Of a stretch of 64,000 bases of DNA, positions 43,887 through 56,731 are shown piece by piece. The stretch lies in NCBI GenBank assembly GCA_017654935.2, contig CM065687.1:16204785-16268784 (forward strand), written 5' to 3'. Each line of letters starts with the position of its first letter. Position 1 is the stretch's first letter. The stretch is from Phymorhynchus buccinoides (lineage: Eukaryota; Mollusca; Gastropoda; Neogastropoda; Raphitomidae). A program made the translations under genes and the position numbers. The notes under the pieces were generated by a model that was not told the origin of the DNA, ran no database searches, and saw nothing but the letters and a program-made list of their open reading frames with translations.

Positions 43887-44102
43887 TCATTCATCAGCGT
43901 AGGGTATGGTATCGTTTCGGTTGAGCCAGGGTGAGCTGGAGGTCTCGTTGGCCTCGGGGGAGCTAGCTAGAATGGGTTTCTTACTGACCCCGCCCCGCGC
44001 GGCCTGCAGGGACTGCAGGCTAATCACTGAGGGCCGGCTACGCTTATCGTAGCTGTCCATGTGCGAATCTAAGTCCATTTGGAAAGCACTTACAACGCGG
44101 AT
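43887..44102 (-). CDS. ATP2B: PMCA (ATP2B) alternative C-terminal exon 1, acidic tail
   Basis: Minus-strand terminal exon, 216 bp, phase 0 after TTTTTGCAG, 71 codons and stop TGA. It encodes IRVVSAFQMDLDSHMDSYDK, then a segment with VISLQSLQAARGG, then a Ser/Asn-rich tail ending RNDTIPYADE. IRVV-x-AF is the second half of the calmodulin-binding domain of plasma-membrane calcium ATPases, and animal PMCA genes have their alternative splice site C exactly before it. Compared with the usual IRVVNAFR, Asn becomes Ser and Arg becomes Gln, which lowers the positive charge, while the anchor Phe is kept. The tail ends acidic, without a PDZ ligand. The upstream exons lie beyond the window, so the gene call rests on this motif and the sister exons. 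Confidence 0.75.
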   Translation of the reverse strand: MRVVSAFQMDLDSHMDSYDKRSRPSVISLQSLQAARGGVSKKPILASSPEANETSSSPWLNRNDTIPYADE

Positions 44103-45634
44103 CTGCAAAAACAGAAAAGGGAACACACGATAAGTCAACGGTGAGAGGAGAGGATGGCAGTGTGAAAACCAACATATGGTTTGAAACTAAAGTCTAGTAG
44201 GTATACATACAAGAATGCAACTTTTTTTTTTAATGAAAAGGGGTGAAACATGCATTAGCGAAGAAAAAAACATACAAAAGAACTGCAGGCCAAGATCTAA
44301 ATGAGCAAGCATTCATTTACTATAAGCATGCAATAAAGGGTATGTCTGAACTGAAAAATGATTAGGAACTTTCACTCCGAATGTATGCAATCCAAAATTT
44401 CTTAATTATAAGTCTAGAAGGAAATGGATTCCAAAATTTAGAAAAAAAACCCACAGATTTTTAGGAAAAATACACTTCTGTGCAATAAAAGCTTATACCC
44501 CTCCTCCCTTCCCCCCAAATATAAATAGAAGTTTTTATTGTAAAAACTTCAGTGAAACTGTTGAGTGCTTGTGTCATTGTCTACATGCAAGAGTGGTTGA
44601 ACCTCCCCGGTTCCGTGGCAAAATAATCAAAGAGTTGATTGTGGCCACGCACAGCGAAGAAGAACAAAAAGACATATGTGTGTGCACATGACAATAATCA
44701 TTTCAATATTGATTTTAATAATAAATGTAATATGAAAATATGCAGTGATAAGTGATCAATACACCTTATTCAGGCAGTGACAGAAAAGAGATTGCATGCT
44801 TAATCATTAAGTTAATGAACTCACTGGAAATGGAGCACTAGACAACAAAACTCACAGCCAAGTGCACAAACGCAAACAAGCCAAATGCCCACTCACAGCA
44901 AACACAGCATCAATGCTCACAAGATCAAAAGCGGAAACTTCCAAGCAAAACGAAACGAAAAGAACAAAAAGCTGCGTATATGGGGAAAACGAAGCAAAAA
45001 TGCACACAACAGGCTGGGAATGAGGCCAACTCCACAAGTACAACTTAACTTAAAGGGTATTTTGTTTTAAGAGGTAAAACATTTCATGGTTATTTTGTGA
45101 AAGAAGAAAGCACAACTTTGAACTTGTGGAGTGGAGGCAGGGCTTGACAAGAAAGCATGCTCAAAGCACACGTTTTTATCAACCGAAGGAGCAACAAAGA
45201 TGCCCCATACTAGGACAGAGCCATTACATTTTCTGGACGTGCAGACATGTACGAAAAACAAATCAATGAAATTGTTGTTTGTCGCACACAATTTTGTGAA
45301 TTATCCATGCCGGTCAACGATATACATGAAGTCCCATTTCATTGTGAGCATAACAAAGTGCAAACGCACAAAAATGTCAATACTGACAGAAAAAAACCAC
45401 GTGAGCATTCTCTTCATTGTGTCGAGGCTGATGGGGACATGAAGAATCAATCAAAAAGAGAGAATAATAATAAAAAAAATCAACCACACCTTTACCTTCA
45501 CGAATGTTTTCTCTTTCTGCGATACCAAGACAGGCAGTACCTTTGCTTGAAGTCTGAATTCTCCAACACCACCAGAAGGTGAAACGCAGATTGGGCACAC
45601 TTCAGAATTGTTGCCCTCCCATTTCACCAAACAG

Positions 45635-45639
<5 letters not shown>
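44103..45639 (-). other. PMCA intron between alternative terminal exons
   Basis: AT-rich, with no repeated element I can define and no further IRVV-type exon. A weak reading frame at 45131-45442 (plus) is not family-like. Confidence 0.5.
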
Positions 45640-45717
<78 letters not shown>

Positions 45718-45770
45718 GCATGCATGCACACACACACACACACACACTCTCTCTCTCTCTCTCTCTGTGA
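45640..45770. repeat. (CT)n microsatellite with CA interruption
   Basis: A CT run 45643-45715, ACGCATGCATG, a CA run, and CT again. The adjoining segment GATTGTAAGAATAGGCATCG recurs after the next CT array. Confidence 0.95.
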
Positions 45771-45837
45771 CAGATTGTAAGAATAGGCATCGCCTAAAAT
45801 CTTTATCCTTGTTAAATAAAGTTTTTTAGTGTTCAGT

Positions 45838-45910
<73 letters not shown>

Positions 45911-45957
45911 GACAGATTGTGAGAATAGGCATCGCCTAAAATCTTTATCCTTGTTAA
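45771..45957. repeat. Local tandem duplication with second (CT)n array
   Basis: The block ACAGATTGTAAGAATAGGCA ... CCTTGTTAAATAAAG (45771-45835) plus a CT array (45840-45907) recurs at 45908-46271. In the second unit the TTAA is split by a MITE. Confidence 0.85.
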
Positions 45958-46194
45958 ACCTTTCACCGCCAGCCATTTTTAGGCCAAACATTTCCATTAA
46001 GCTTACCTGGGTAGAGAAAAAATCTGTCTGTAATATTGGGGATTCCTCTGTGACATATTTAAAGTAAGGCCTATCCTTACCTCCCAAAATTAAGAGAATA
46101 TGGTCTTTGGATAACAGACCCTGATTTGATGCCTTTTAGTGACATGGGTGTTAAATCATTGTGGTGCAAAAATGCGACGTTGGCAGTGAAAGGG
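45958..46194. mobile_element. TTAA MITE, CCTTTCACCGCCA family, with local empty site
   Basis: Flanked by TTAA (45954-45957 and 46195-46198). The sister duplicate at 45810-45830 reads CCTTGTTAAATAAAG without the insert. The ends are ACCTTTCACCGCCA and TTGGCAGTGAAAGGG. Confidence 0.88.
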
Positions 46195-46213
46195 TTAAAT
46201 AAAGTTTTTCAGT

Positions 46214-46275
<62 letters not shown>

Positions 46276-47860
46276 GTCCTCCACTGACACTCAGTGAATT
46301 AAGGGCTTATGTGATCATTCCGGCTTGTCGGTTTCTTGTCTTTATCGATCTGCACAGTATCTTATACAAACCCCTGCACAGAATCACTTCAAATTCTGTA
46401 TGGTGGTTTCTTACCTGAAGCTAATGACTCCAAATGAGTAGCTAAATGAAATAGCGCTGGAGGACTCATTTCTGTATCCCATGACACAGTACGTTGTTCT
46501 TAAAAAAAAAAAAAAAGTCAAACTAAAGCTGGTATAGGACAGATCCTTAATTTTGTAAACTTAGGCATTTCATTTGTATACAAATACACAGGGTGCCACT
46601 CAAAGCTCTCTGTCGTAGTAAATTGTATGATTTTGCTGGAGAAATGTGTAAATCCAAGATTCAGTAGTATATAGAACAGCAATTGCACCTTGTTTACCCT
46701 GTTTTGGATGATTGTTATAAACACGAGCACATGCACACAATAACCTGTGTACATACACATGTGTGTGCTTGCACACGCATACACACATTGTGCATGTGTG
46801 TTTGCATTTTGTCTTTGTTAGATGGCTTGATGAAAAAAAGCATGTATGTTTGCTTATTCAATGTCCATCTGTAAATAAAATTGACTTTGACTTTGACTTT
46901 GACACACACACACACAAACGCACTCACCCCCAAACGACAGACAAGCCACAGTTTCATGCCGTTTTATTCTTTAAAAATGGTAATGAAACAGCCAAAAAAA
47001 AAAAAAAATGTTTTAAAAGTTCAAGTTTTCTTACCTTAGAGAGGAATAAGAAATAGTTAATTACTATTAAACATTCAAGCAAGAATAAAATTAAAAAAAA
47101 CACCTCATGACCATTGATTTTCAACTGGATATGGACATTACTATAGAAGTTAATAAAGTACATGGAAAACATCAGATTCAGAATAGGAAATGAAACCAAT
47201 ACATATTCAAAATGGGAATAGACACATTAAGAGATTATGAGTTTTGGAAACACTTAAAGTTTCTTTCATTGGGTGGTATGTTTTATTTTCTTTATTAGGT
47301 GATTAAGACTAATAAGAGCAAAGCAACATCGTCAGGTATTTGAATATGTGTGAGTGAATGAATTAGTGTGTGTGTGAGAGAGAGAGAGGGAGAAAGAGAA
47401 ATTTGTGTGGTTGTGTGTGTATGTGCGCATGTGTGCGCGCGCACGTATCCACACACATGTCTTTGTGTGTGTGTGTGTGTTATGGTAAGGGGTAAAAATA
47501 TGTTCATTGAGACAACAGTAAATTAACAAAAAATATATTATGATGCATTATGCCAAACCCATTGAAAATGTCATAAAAAAATAAAAAATGGGTTGACATG
47601 TTTTTTAAAATTTATTTTTCTTCAAAATCATACATGTCCAACCAAAGTTCCTTACAATTAGTATTGTTTTGAACACCAATGCCTCTTTTTTTTTATATAT
47701 CCCTGCGAACCAACACGTCTCAAATTGCTTTCACACAGAAAAGAAGAAAGTAGCCGATCATTTTAAGGAATAAGCTTTATAAAATAAAATTAAAAAGAAA
47801 ACACGTAAGAATATATACCATAAAGTTAGAGCAGAAACAATATGAGGAGAAACTAGAGGA

Positions 47861-47937
<77 letters not shown>

Positions 47938-48092
47938 TTCTCATTAGGCTTATATTCTGAATTTAAACAACACACACCAGCTAAAAAATCATGCACATAT
48001 TAAAGCCAAAACAAACGATTTCACAAACCCACCAGACACATTCAAAATACTATTAAATCAACTAGAAACACACACGCACGCATGCACGCACG

Positions 48093-48133
<41 letters not shown>

Positions 48134-48338
48134 TTTTTTGAGTTGCTTTCATATTACTTTTCATTCTGAGGACAGGATGAAAAAAAGCTGTCAAGCTTAC
48201 TCCTTTATCTTCAATAAAGATCATTTTGACTTTTGACTTGACTTGACTTGGCACACACACAATTTAATCATAAAGATAGGACTTCCTTTCCATTCTCATT
48301 CCACATTCCTCATTTATTCCTTTAAATTAAAAAAACCC
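46195..48338 (-). other. PMCA intronic DNA with simple repeats
   Basis: A (CT)n tract (46216-46271), a (TTTGAC)n LINE-type tail near 46880, GT/GA tracts (47365-47480 and 47864-47937), and a CA array (48068-48132) next to a TTTTGACTTGACTTGAC tail. No exon was seen. Confidence 0.55.
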
Positions 48339-48519
48339 GGTAAAGGTAAAGATGTGCCACCCCCCTGCATTTCTCGGTTAATTCCATTTTTCCGATAATT
48401 AGCTGAAAATGTTCATAAAATACAGCTTCATGTTTGGTAAGAAAGGCAAAAATGGAAAAATTGAATTAACCGAGAAATGTAGGGGGGGGGGGGGGGGGGG
48501 GCACATCTTGACCTTTACC
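48339..48519. mobile_element. Short member of the GGTAAAGG foldback family
   Basis: 181 bp with ends GGTAAAGGTAAAGATGTG and CACATCTTGACCTTTACC. The flanks AAAAACCC and CAAAACCC match at 7 of 8 positions, consistent with an 8-bp duplication. It lacks the telomere-like centre of 38529-38928 and has a 20-nt G run. Confidence 0.8.
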
Positions 48520-49764
48520 CAAAACCCCAAACAGTTTTAAATTGTATATCTATAACCATTACTTTGTTACAACGATCTATACAGAGAATTACTATTTCAT
48601 AAAACATGCGAATACACACACTTATTTTAAATGTATCTATTTGGAATGCACCAACGACACAATTCATCAACAGCTTAAGATGACAAACTTTAAAGAAAAA
48701 TGAATAAAACTAGAACATATATTCCAAGCTTTGCATTTCTTTTGGTCTAGTATTTTTTACACGAAGCAACAAGCAGGAAATAGCTAGCCCCAAAATGTCA
48801 ATTAAAAAAAGGTATTTAGCAGCGATGGATCAGAGCTTACATACGATAATGCAAATGCATACATATACAGCAGTGAACACTATCGGTAGCTTTTTGTATG
48901 CGTTGTTTAGGATTAAATTAACATTGTGTGGTTTTCGCAAAACACATGGATGCACAACATACAACAACAAATAATCCAAGTACAGGATGAAAATCTGTTC
49001 AGTTTTCTTGCTGATACTCGTAGCCAAAACACGAAGAACGTCATTTGGTTGTTGTTGCAAAGAAAGAGACTACAAAAACAATAAACAGATCATACAGACG
49101 AATATCTAAACATAAATGCCTGTAAAGAAGAAAATAAACAGCAAGCCTATATTCTATCAGTAGTGATCACTCTTCTCATCTCTCTCCTCTACTATTACAG
49201 CATGGGACATTGTAGAATTATTCATTCCTAGTTATACTTTCCCAAAAGAAAATGTCTTCCGTATTTTACCGACTTCAAGGCGCACCCTCCAAATTATGTC
49301 TTTTTAATAAAAAAAATTCAGATTTAAAAAATTATAACTTCTTACTATATTATCAGTCCCGTTATAAGGCGCAGGGGTCTCAGTATAGAAAAAAAAAGTA
49401 TCGCCTTAATTGGAGTCTGTAAAAATACGGTATTCCACTTTTAAGGTACAAAAATATATCCCGTAAGACTAGAGCGCATCTGTTGACTTTAAATGTTGAG
49501 GCATAGGCAAAATTCACACATGCTGAAAAAAAAGTATTGCACTAAAACAGCTATGCTCCACACGAAGAGTACATGGGTAAGAGTGAGTACCCTAAGGATG
49601 CGATGGTTATAAAGCAATTTCCCCCCTTTTTTCTTTTAAAGCGTAACACATTGGCTTAAAAGAAATATACATACATATACAGCAGTGAACACTATCGGTA
49701 GTGTTCAAATATACATGTATCAGTGCATGCACGCGCACACACACACACATATGCATGCTCACAA

Positions 49765-49797
<33 letters not shown>

Positions 49798-50166
49798 TAC
49801 ACACACACATTCTAATGGTTAACATAACTTACATGCTATAGAGTTTTCACGACAATGACACAATCAAAATCTCAATAAGTTTTTATAAAAGATAAACTTT
49901 CTTTAAAAAATGGTTTGATTATCAATTTGGCTTGCACATAACTGCCAAGGCAATTACATGTATCACCAATGCATAAAATAATATTTAAAAAAAAGAGCAC
50001 ACTACAAATGCTACACAGAGAGATCTACATAACTTCCAAATTGGCTTAATCTATTTAGTTTGCAAATCAGTTTCCCATGAAACCTTGCTCAACTTCAAAC
50101 TTCAAACATCCATCAATAAAAATGAGGGAAAGAACTCGACAAAAATCTGACCAAAAATAATCTCTG
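48520..50166 (-). other. PMCA intronic DNA; MITE at 49258-49431, CA array
   Basis: Contains a MITE with CCGTATTTTACCGACTTCAA / TGTAAAAATACGG ends (49258-49431) and a CA array (49733-49810). A segment CAGTGAACACTATCGGTAG is present twice (48871 and 49682). No exon was recognised. Confidence 0.5.
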
Positions 50167-50172
50167 AGTCTC

Positions 50173-50250
<78 letters not shown>

Positions 50251-50251
50251 C

Positions 50252-50277
<26 letters not shown>
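50167..50277. repeat. (CT)n-(CA)n microsatellite
   Basis: A run of CT followed by CA. Confidence 0.97.
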
Positions 50278-50282
<5 letters not shown>

Positions 50283-50728
50283 TCTTGATAGAAATCAAAT
50301 CAAAGCGCACACACACATTAGCATTCATAACGCATTCAAACAAAAACGCAATACAAAGCGAACACACACGGATGACATAAATGGAATACAGCAGAAACAG
50401 ACCTAATGGCAAGAGAGAGAAGAGAAAGAGAGCGGAGCTTTAATGACGGGGGAAACAGGTGGGTCTTGAGATTAGCTTTGAAAGAACATTAAATTAGGGG
50501 AAGACGGGGTCAAAAAGCACCAGACACACACACACACACACACGAATATTCAATTATGTCAAACGCTCTAGTCATTGAGAACATCAACACAACTGAAGCT
50601 CGACGCTCTACAGCTAAAGAAAGATTGAAAGGAGGGATTAAGAATAACACCGGGTAAAGAACAGCATTGCTTGATCCATTATCACGCACAGATTCATGAC
50701 ATTCCCATCCCCTCTGCGCACACAAATA

Positions 50729-50945
50729 GGGGAAGACGGGGTAAAAAGCGCATGGGCGGGTAAGAAGCCCACCCCAATTATCTCATGAAATAAAAAAAAA
50801 ATTTCAGTCAAATTTGCCCATGAGACGAATGCTAAACATTAATGCTCGTCTCATGGGCAAAATGAGACTGAAATTTGCTTCATTTCATGAGATAATTGGG
50901 GGTGGGCTTCTTACCCGCCCATGCGCATTTTACCCCGTCTTCCCC
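50729..50945. mobile_element. 217-bp foldback MITE, GGGGAAGACGGGGTA ends
   Basis: A near-perfect palindrome with arms of about 100 bp, flanked by TA (50727-50728 and 50946-50947). A fragment of the same end (GGGGAAGACGGGGTCAAAAAGC) lies at 50498. It is probably mariner-like. Confidence 0.85.
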
Positions 50946-52090
50946 TACATGTTTTCTTGAAAGAGCTGCATCTAAAAATCAGAGTAGAAAAAATAAACTC
51001 CTGATTTTAATATGTAAATTCCAACAAAACCATATCATTTTATGCCTTAAAAAATATAAACATTTGCTGCTTGATTCAAAATTGTTAATAAAAATAAAAG
51101 ACAAAGAATGACTCTCATGATTTTTCCAATGCTGTGTGAATTGATCTTTAGAAAAAGCATCTATCTCCAATCTGAACTAAAATAAGAACTCTAAACATCG
51201 CTATTCATAAGTATGAACTAACAAAACATGTCACTGCTCTGAACTGTTGTTGTGGTTTTGTATTCCCTTATAAGCACACTGTAGTGTTACAGCTAATTTA
51301 TTTATATGCTAAAAAAAAAAGGAGAAAAAAAAGACTTTGAAGCAACATCAGCAGTAGTTCACAGTATTTCATTAATAAAAATGAAATGTAATTACTTAAC
51401 TTTGATAAAAACAAAATCTAAGTGCTTTTTCCTGAAAACGCTTACCTTCTCCGAAACAAAGATTGGGTCCAGGTTTTCTTACATTTCTTTTTGATTGCAA
51501 AGTATATTCACCCGCAATGTATCAGATTTTTACTCACGCTGGATCTACATCTGAGCCCTTGGCAATGACTTTGATTTCATTGATAACAAGTACATAAATC
51601 CTTGTGAATTGTGCGTCAATTTCTACATATTATGCGCACATATTTATGTTGCTATTTTGCCCATTATTGAAATATGTCTGAATTGAAAAACAAACCAGAA
51701 CCCCCCCCCCCCCCCACCACCCACACACCACCACACAAAAAAAAAAAAGAAAAAAGAAGTGATTGAACAAAGCCAAAAACATTGACGCACTCACACAGAC
51801 ACACACACAAAACACATGGTGCAGATTTGAAACAACCTTCCTGTGACTATTGTTTAAAAATCAAAAGGGTGTAACAAAATTGTACTATTAAAAAACAACC
51901 CAGAAGGGTTAACAGAACCATCCCCCCCCCCCCCACCCCCCACAAAAAAGAATTAAAGGGGGGAAAAAGAAAGAAAAGAGACATAGGAAAGGAGTAGGGG
52001 AGTAGAGGAAGAGAGGGGGAAGTAGAGGAAGAGAGGGGGAAGTAGAGGAAGAGAGGGGGAAGTAAGAGGGCTGAAGGGCTGGGAGATGGC
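50946..52090 (-). other. PMCA intronic DNA, poly-C and purine tracts
   Basis: Includes a C run (51700-51720), another at 51921-51945, and three copies of AGAGGGGGAAGTAGAGGA at 52010-52060. No exon was seen. Confidence 0.5.
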
Positions 52091-52752
52091 GGAATTCCAT
52101 ACATGCGATATTAAAGGCGAAATTCGACGGCAATAATCGCGCCGCCATTAAATTTTATTGCCACCAACGATAAAGTCATTCTGTACACCCATAGGCGCGA
52201 TAATCGCAAGCAGTCAGTCGAAAATCGCTGGCGGTTTTATTTTATCACTTGGTGAAGCGAAAATATATTTTTTGTCGCCGTCAAAAATAGTCTGAAAATG
52301 GGCGGAGTGAAAACATCGTGCCATTTTCCCAGCCAGCATGGCTTCCAAAAAGCCTGGAGAAAGTTGTGGTAGTGGTGAAAAACGTTGCTTGCAGTTCCGT
52401 AGGCGTGGTCTGGATTTTAGCGCGTCATTTGAATAGCACCATCGAAAATCGCCGGCGATTTTAGTGTCAATAGAATGAGGCTTTATACTGAACATTCTCG
52501 TGCCCTGAGATGCGAACGCCATCTACTTAAGATTATCGCCCTTGCCTGTCAGGAACTAGTAGTATATAGCCACAGAAAATTATCTGCTCCTGACTCATCA
52601 CCAGGGGGCATCGGCAGTTCGGGCCTAAAGTTATCGCCCTTTTGTGTCGGCAAGGAGTAGCATAAAGCCTCGTTGCAAGCAACTTTTTTTTGTCGCTGTT
52701 GAAAGTCGCGGGGCGATTTAAGCTAGCGAAAACAGCACATATGGAATTCAGC
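52091..52752. mobile_element. Possible 660-bp element with GGAATTCCATA / TATGGAATTC ends
   Basis: Subterminal inverted similarity (GAATTCCATACATGCGATAT versus ACAGCACATATGGAATTC) and internal motifs such as TTATCGCC, AAATCGC and GCGATTTT on both sides suggest a degenerate foldback transposon. The boundaries are approximate. Confidence 0.4.
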
Positions 52753-53671
52753 TTAAAGAGGGATAGGGGTGGGGGTCGTGGGGTTGAGGGGCGGAGGTGA
52801 GAAGGAAGGAGCAAAAGCGACAGACATGTTCCTACCAGCAGTCCTTCCACATGTTCACAAGAATCACAGGAGTTCAGCGATTGATGACCAGCGTCAATGT
52901 TTCATGTATATTATATCTTTCACATTCAGCCCACAGAGAAAACAAAATCAGCATTTGGGTGAAAAAAAATGAAACGAAGCAAAACAAAAATGTTTAAGAT
53001 AAACAAACAAAGCAAAAAACATGCACACCCCTTACCCCCCCCCCCCCCCCCCCCTACCCCCCCCCCCCCCCCCCAGGTTATTTTTGAAAAGATAGAAATA
53101 TATAAAAATCATGACAAATAAAAAAACCTCAACCACACAAGTACGCTTTTCTGTTGATCTATATATTCAGCTTCATGGTAACATATAGTAATTGGTGTTT
53201 TTTTGTTAATGTAAATAGGTCCTTGTCCACCCCCCACCCCCCTGCCTTAGTCCCATATGTAAGGAAAATATGCGCAGTAAAAACAAAATGCTTACATATC
53301 TTAAACCTTGCATTTAAAAAACAAACAAAAAAGTACAAAAACCAAAAATAAACCAACCAACCAACCAAAATGAAAATAAAATAAAAATACCTTTGATTAT
53401 TACATGATCAGCCATACAAATATTTAACATGTACCCCACACCAGAACTTATGTATTATTTAAAAATGGCTTGACCAATTAAATCTCTACCTACAACTCTT
53501 TATACATTTTATATTTATATGTAATAGCACCAAATTCATGGTTTTTATTATGCACTGGGCGAAAGCACTCCCCTACCACTACCAAAGGGTGGCACAGCAT
53601 TAGCTGCGACACACTCTCCACACTCTCGGTGGGAGCAACCCAAATTTTACAGAACCGAGTCTCTTGCTACT
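52753..53671 (-). other. PMCA intronic DNA with long C tracts
   Basis: Two C runs separated by CTA at 53035-53074, and (CCAA)n at 53352-53368. 53570-53671 contains a SINE-tail-like GAGCAACCCAAATTTTACAG. No exon was recognised. Confidence 0.5.
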
Positions 53672-53887
53672 ATTGGCCATTGCAACAACCACCTTTTGCT
53701 AGAGTGAATGCCCTTGGCAGATGCTTGAGTACTGACCAAACAAGGGCATAGCTCTCACCAACAACCCTATTTGAGGCCACTAAATGGCTGCCTTTCGCGA
53801 GAGTGAATGCTCTTTTGAATACTGACCAGCATGGGCTTTACTCTCGCTGTCAAGGGCGTTAATAACCCTAGTTGCAGTGGCCAATAG
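53672..53887. repeat. 216-bp foldback repeat
   Basis: The ends CTATTGGCCATTGCAAC and GTTGCAGTGGCCAATAG are inverted. Inside, CGAGAGTGAATGC-type motifs appear twice. Confidence 0.65.
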
Positions 53888-54063
53888 AAGTAGTACCACT
53901 AATAATAGTAATAGTACCAATATCCTGCAACATCCTGCTAAGTTTTTTAACTTCGAAGATTTGGTTTCAAAACAATGTGCTGATGGTTTTGGTGAAAAAT
54001 CTTCAAGCGCAATAAAACATAACAAAATAATGGACAGCAAAAAAACAAACCAAAGAAAATGAG

Positions 54064-54410
54064 AGAACCTTCTTCTTCTTCTTCTGCGTTCCCAGACCAT
54101 ATGGCCATAATAGGTAAGGTACATATGTGTCCGGTTTTCAGTTTTCACTGGTCTCCCTGCTGCGTACAGCCAACACATTCCGATTTCGGAGGAGCTCAAA
54201 GAGAAAAATTATTTGGAAGATTTGTTTTTGAAAAAAGGCAGGAGAATGGATCAAGAAGTCAGAAAGATAGTAGATGACAGAAAGCAAAGGAAAAAGGCAG
54301 AATCAAAGAGAGTGGCAGATCAGAGGAAGTTACAAGTACAGAACTTCCAGAAGGTGGGGGAACTATTTTTTACGAGACTCCCCCCCCCCCCCGGTATCCC
54401 CACGGGGAGG
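54064..54410 (+). repeat. Dispersed repeat (GATTTCGGAGGAGCTCAAAG family)
   Basis: Plus-strand member of the family described at 8050, ending in a C tract and GGTATCCCCACGGGGA. Confidence 0.65.
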
Positions 54411-55543
54411 AGAGAACCAAACTGTACGTCAAGTTACAAGCGATAAAAATGGCGGAGAGGCATGGCTGGCCAAAATATATCAGGCCATGTCTATTTTGGT
54501 CAGTAATGTTAACGTTGGACTAGAAGAAAAAAAACGATCAAAAAAAGAAAAGAAAAAAAGTAAGACCATCATTTTTTCAATCAGCATCTTTTTGTTTGAA
54601 CTTGCATACCACAATACACAACATTCAAAACTACTTTAAAAACTATTTACAAAAAAAAGAAGAAAACAAATCTTTCATGATAGTTGGGTTGTCTAAAATA
54701 TTTATACAAAATACACACGAAAAACGACAATCCCAAAAGCCACACACATCAGAGAAGAAACACACCACACATATACAAAGCCACGCTCCAACAAATAAAA
54801 CCACTACAAAAACCCTGGGCTTTCTTGAATAAAAAGGCCCCCCCCTTCCCTCCTGCCCCCCCAAAAAAAAAAATAAAAAAAAATCCATCAACTTGGAATT
54901 TTAAAAGAAGTAATGACAATAGCTAACAACAATCATAATAATTGTAATAACGAACAACAGCAGCTGCAATCCACTAAAAAAATGGTTATATATCAGCACA
55001 AGAAGGAGAAAGCCAGCAAAATTTGATTTAGCAGGATTAAAAAATAAAAGTATCCAAAATAATGATGCCGTGACAACGGAACAAGACGGCATCACAGGTA
55101 AAAGACATGTCACGGACATGTTTAGAAAAAAAACCCATAGGGATTCCTGCCCCTAAACATACACACTGCATCCATGCTTGAGTGTGTAAAAAAAAAAAGA
55201 AGTGTTTCTGTCGTGCTGATCTCATTACCCTGGATAAAGAAAATGTTGCTTGTTCGTTCGGTTTCAACTCTTCCACAGCACAAAGCAGCACACATTACCA
55301 GTTTCTATGACTTTCGGGGGTTGAACCCCATACAACCCCCCTAAAACTCTCCAAAATCAACAATACCACTTTTTAGCTCACAGAGGAACTTTGCACATAG
55401 TACATACATCACAGTCTGTATAAACACACGCCAGCGCTGGGTGTTGGTGTTGGTTGGGGTGGTGGTGGATGTATGAGAGGCGCATGGGGGAAACAAACAT
55501 ATCACACAACAGTGGGTCGAATTGTTGTTTGGCGGCAGTCGAG
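54411..55543 (-). other. PMCA intronic DNA, no feature recognised
   Basis: A-rich sequence with long poly-A stretches. No exon, inverted repeat or known element was seen. Confidence 0.5.
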
Positions 55544-56040
55544 GTGTTGGCTGATGTCGATGGTCACACAGGTTGAACCGCAGAAGAACACCCACAAACC
55601 GAACGTGTGCAGGTCTTTACTTGATAGCAGATGGGGGTGAGGGGGTGGGTGGGTGGGGGGGTGTTAGCACCTGTCTAAACCACAGGGGAAGGGGAGGGGG
55701 GAGGGGGGAAGGGGAACAGGAAACACCAGGGGGAAAGGTGGGGGAGGCTAGGGGGAGGGAGAGAGAGGAGTGTGTGGGGAAAGGGTAGACACTTTAGAGG
55801 TGTTGGTTGATGTTGATGGTCACTCTGGTTGAACCAGGGATGAACACCCACAAACAGAACGTGTGCAGGTCTGACTTGATAGCAGGAGGGGGTGGGGTTA
55901 GCACCTGTCTAAACCACTGGGGAAGGGGAGGGGGGGAAGGGGAGAGGGGAAGGGGAACAGGAAACACCAGGGGGAAAGGTGGGGAGGAGGAGAGGGGAGG
56001 GAGGGAGAGAGAGGAGTGTGGGGGGGAAAGGGTAGAGGAG
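55544..56040. repeat. G-rich tandem duplication, two units of about 250 bp
   Basis: Each unit runs from GAGGTGTTGG through CGTGTGCAGGTCT and TTAGCACCTGTCTAAACCAC to GGGGAACAGGAAACACCAGG and GGAGTGTG. Dense GGGG runs on the plus strand could form G-quadruplexes; the PMCA transcript would carry the C-rich strand. Confidence 0.85.
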
Positions 56041-56731
56041 TAGCCAGGATTCTAACACAGCAGGTTGGTTGGTGCGCAATATTGTGCAGCAATGCATGCC
56101 TCGGCGATATAGTCTGCAAGGTTGGTGAGCTGGAGAATGATACGGCCACGACCGTCTGATGTGTGTATTCCTGGGATTGAAAAGAGAATCCGGGTTTGTC
56201 CTAAGCTGAACAACAACAGCTGCTTTGGCTGTGTCCACGGTCCTCCAAATGTGTGTATGTGTGTGGGTTTTTTTCTGTGTGTGTGTGTGTGTGTTTGTTG
56301 TTTTTGTGTATGTGTGTGTGCGTGTGCGCATATATATGTGCCTGCCTCATCCTCACTCCAACCGATCCACAGTGCTGAACCTGTTTCTCACCATCATAAG
56401 TCTTTAACCAGCAGGCAGGGCCACCACCTCCCTTCCCACAAACGGCTTCTCCTCTCTTGCTCTTCTTTTGAACCACACTTCACCCCACCTGTCCATCCCA
56501 CACTCTCCCTTTTGGAGCCCACAGTAGTAGTGGTTCTTAATTGTTGTTCTTGCTCTTGAAACTCAACCTGCCGTATATTTGTTCATATTTTCTCCTTTGG
56601 GTCCACATTACTTCAGCTGTTTAGATGAGTAAATTTCCGTCTTGAGGTCACCCGCTACATCTTGTCACCATTCTCTTTTACTCTGCTGCTTCGAGCTGGT
56701 AGAGAGGGGCTGTCTCTACGCCTCATCGTCA

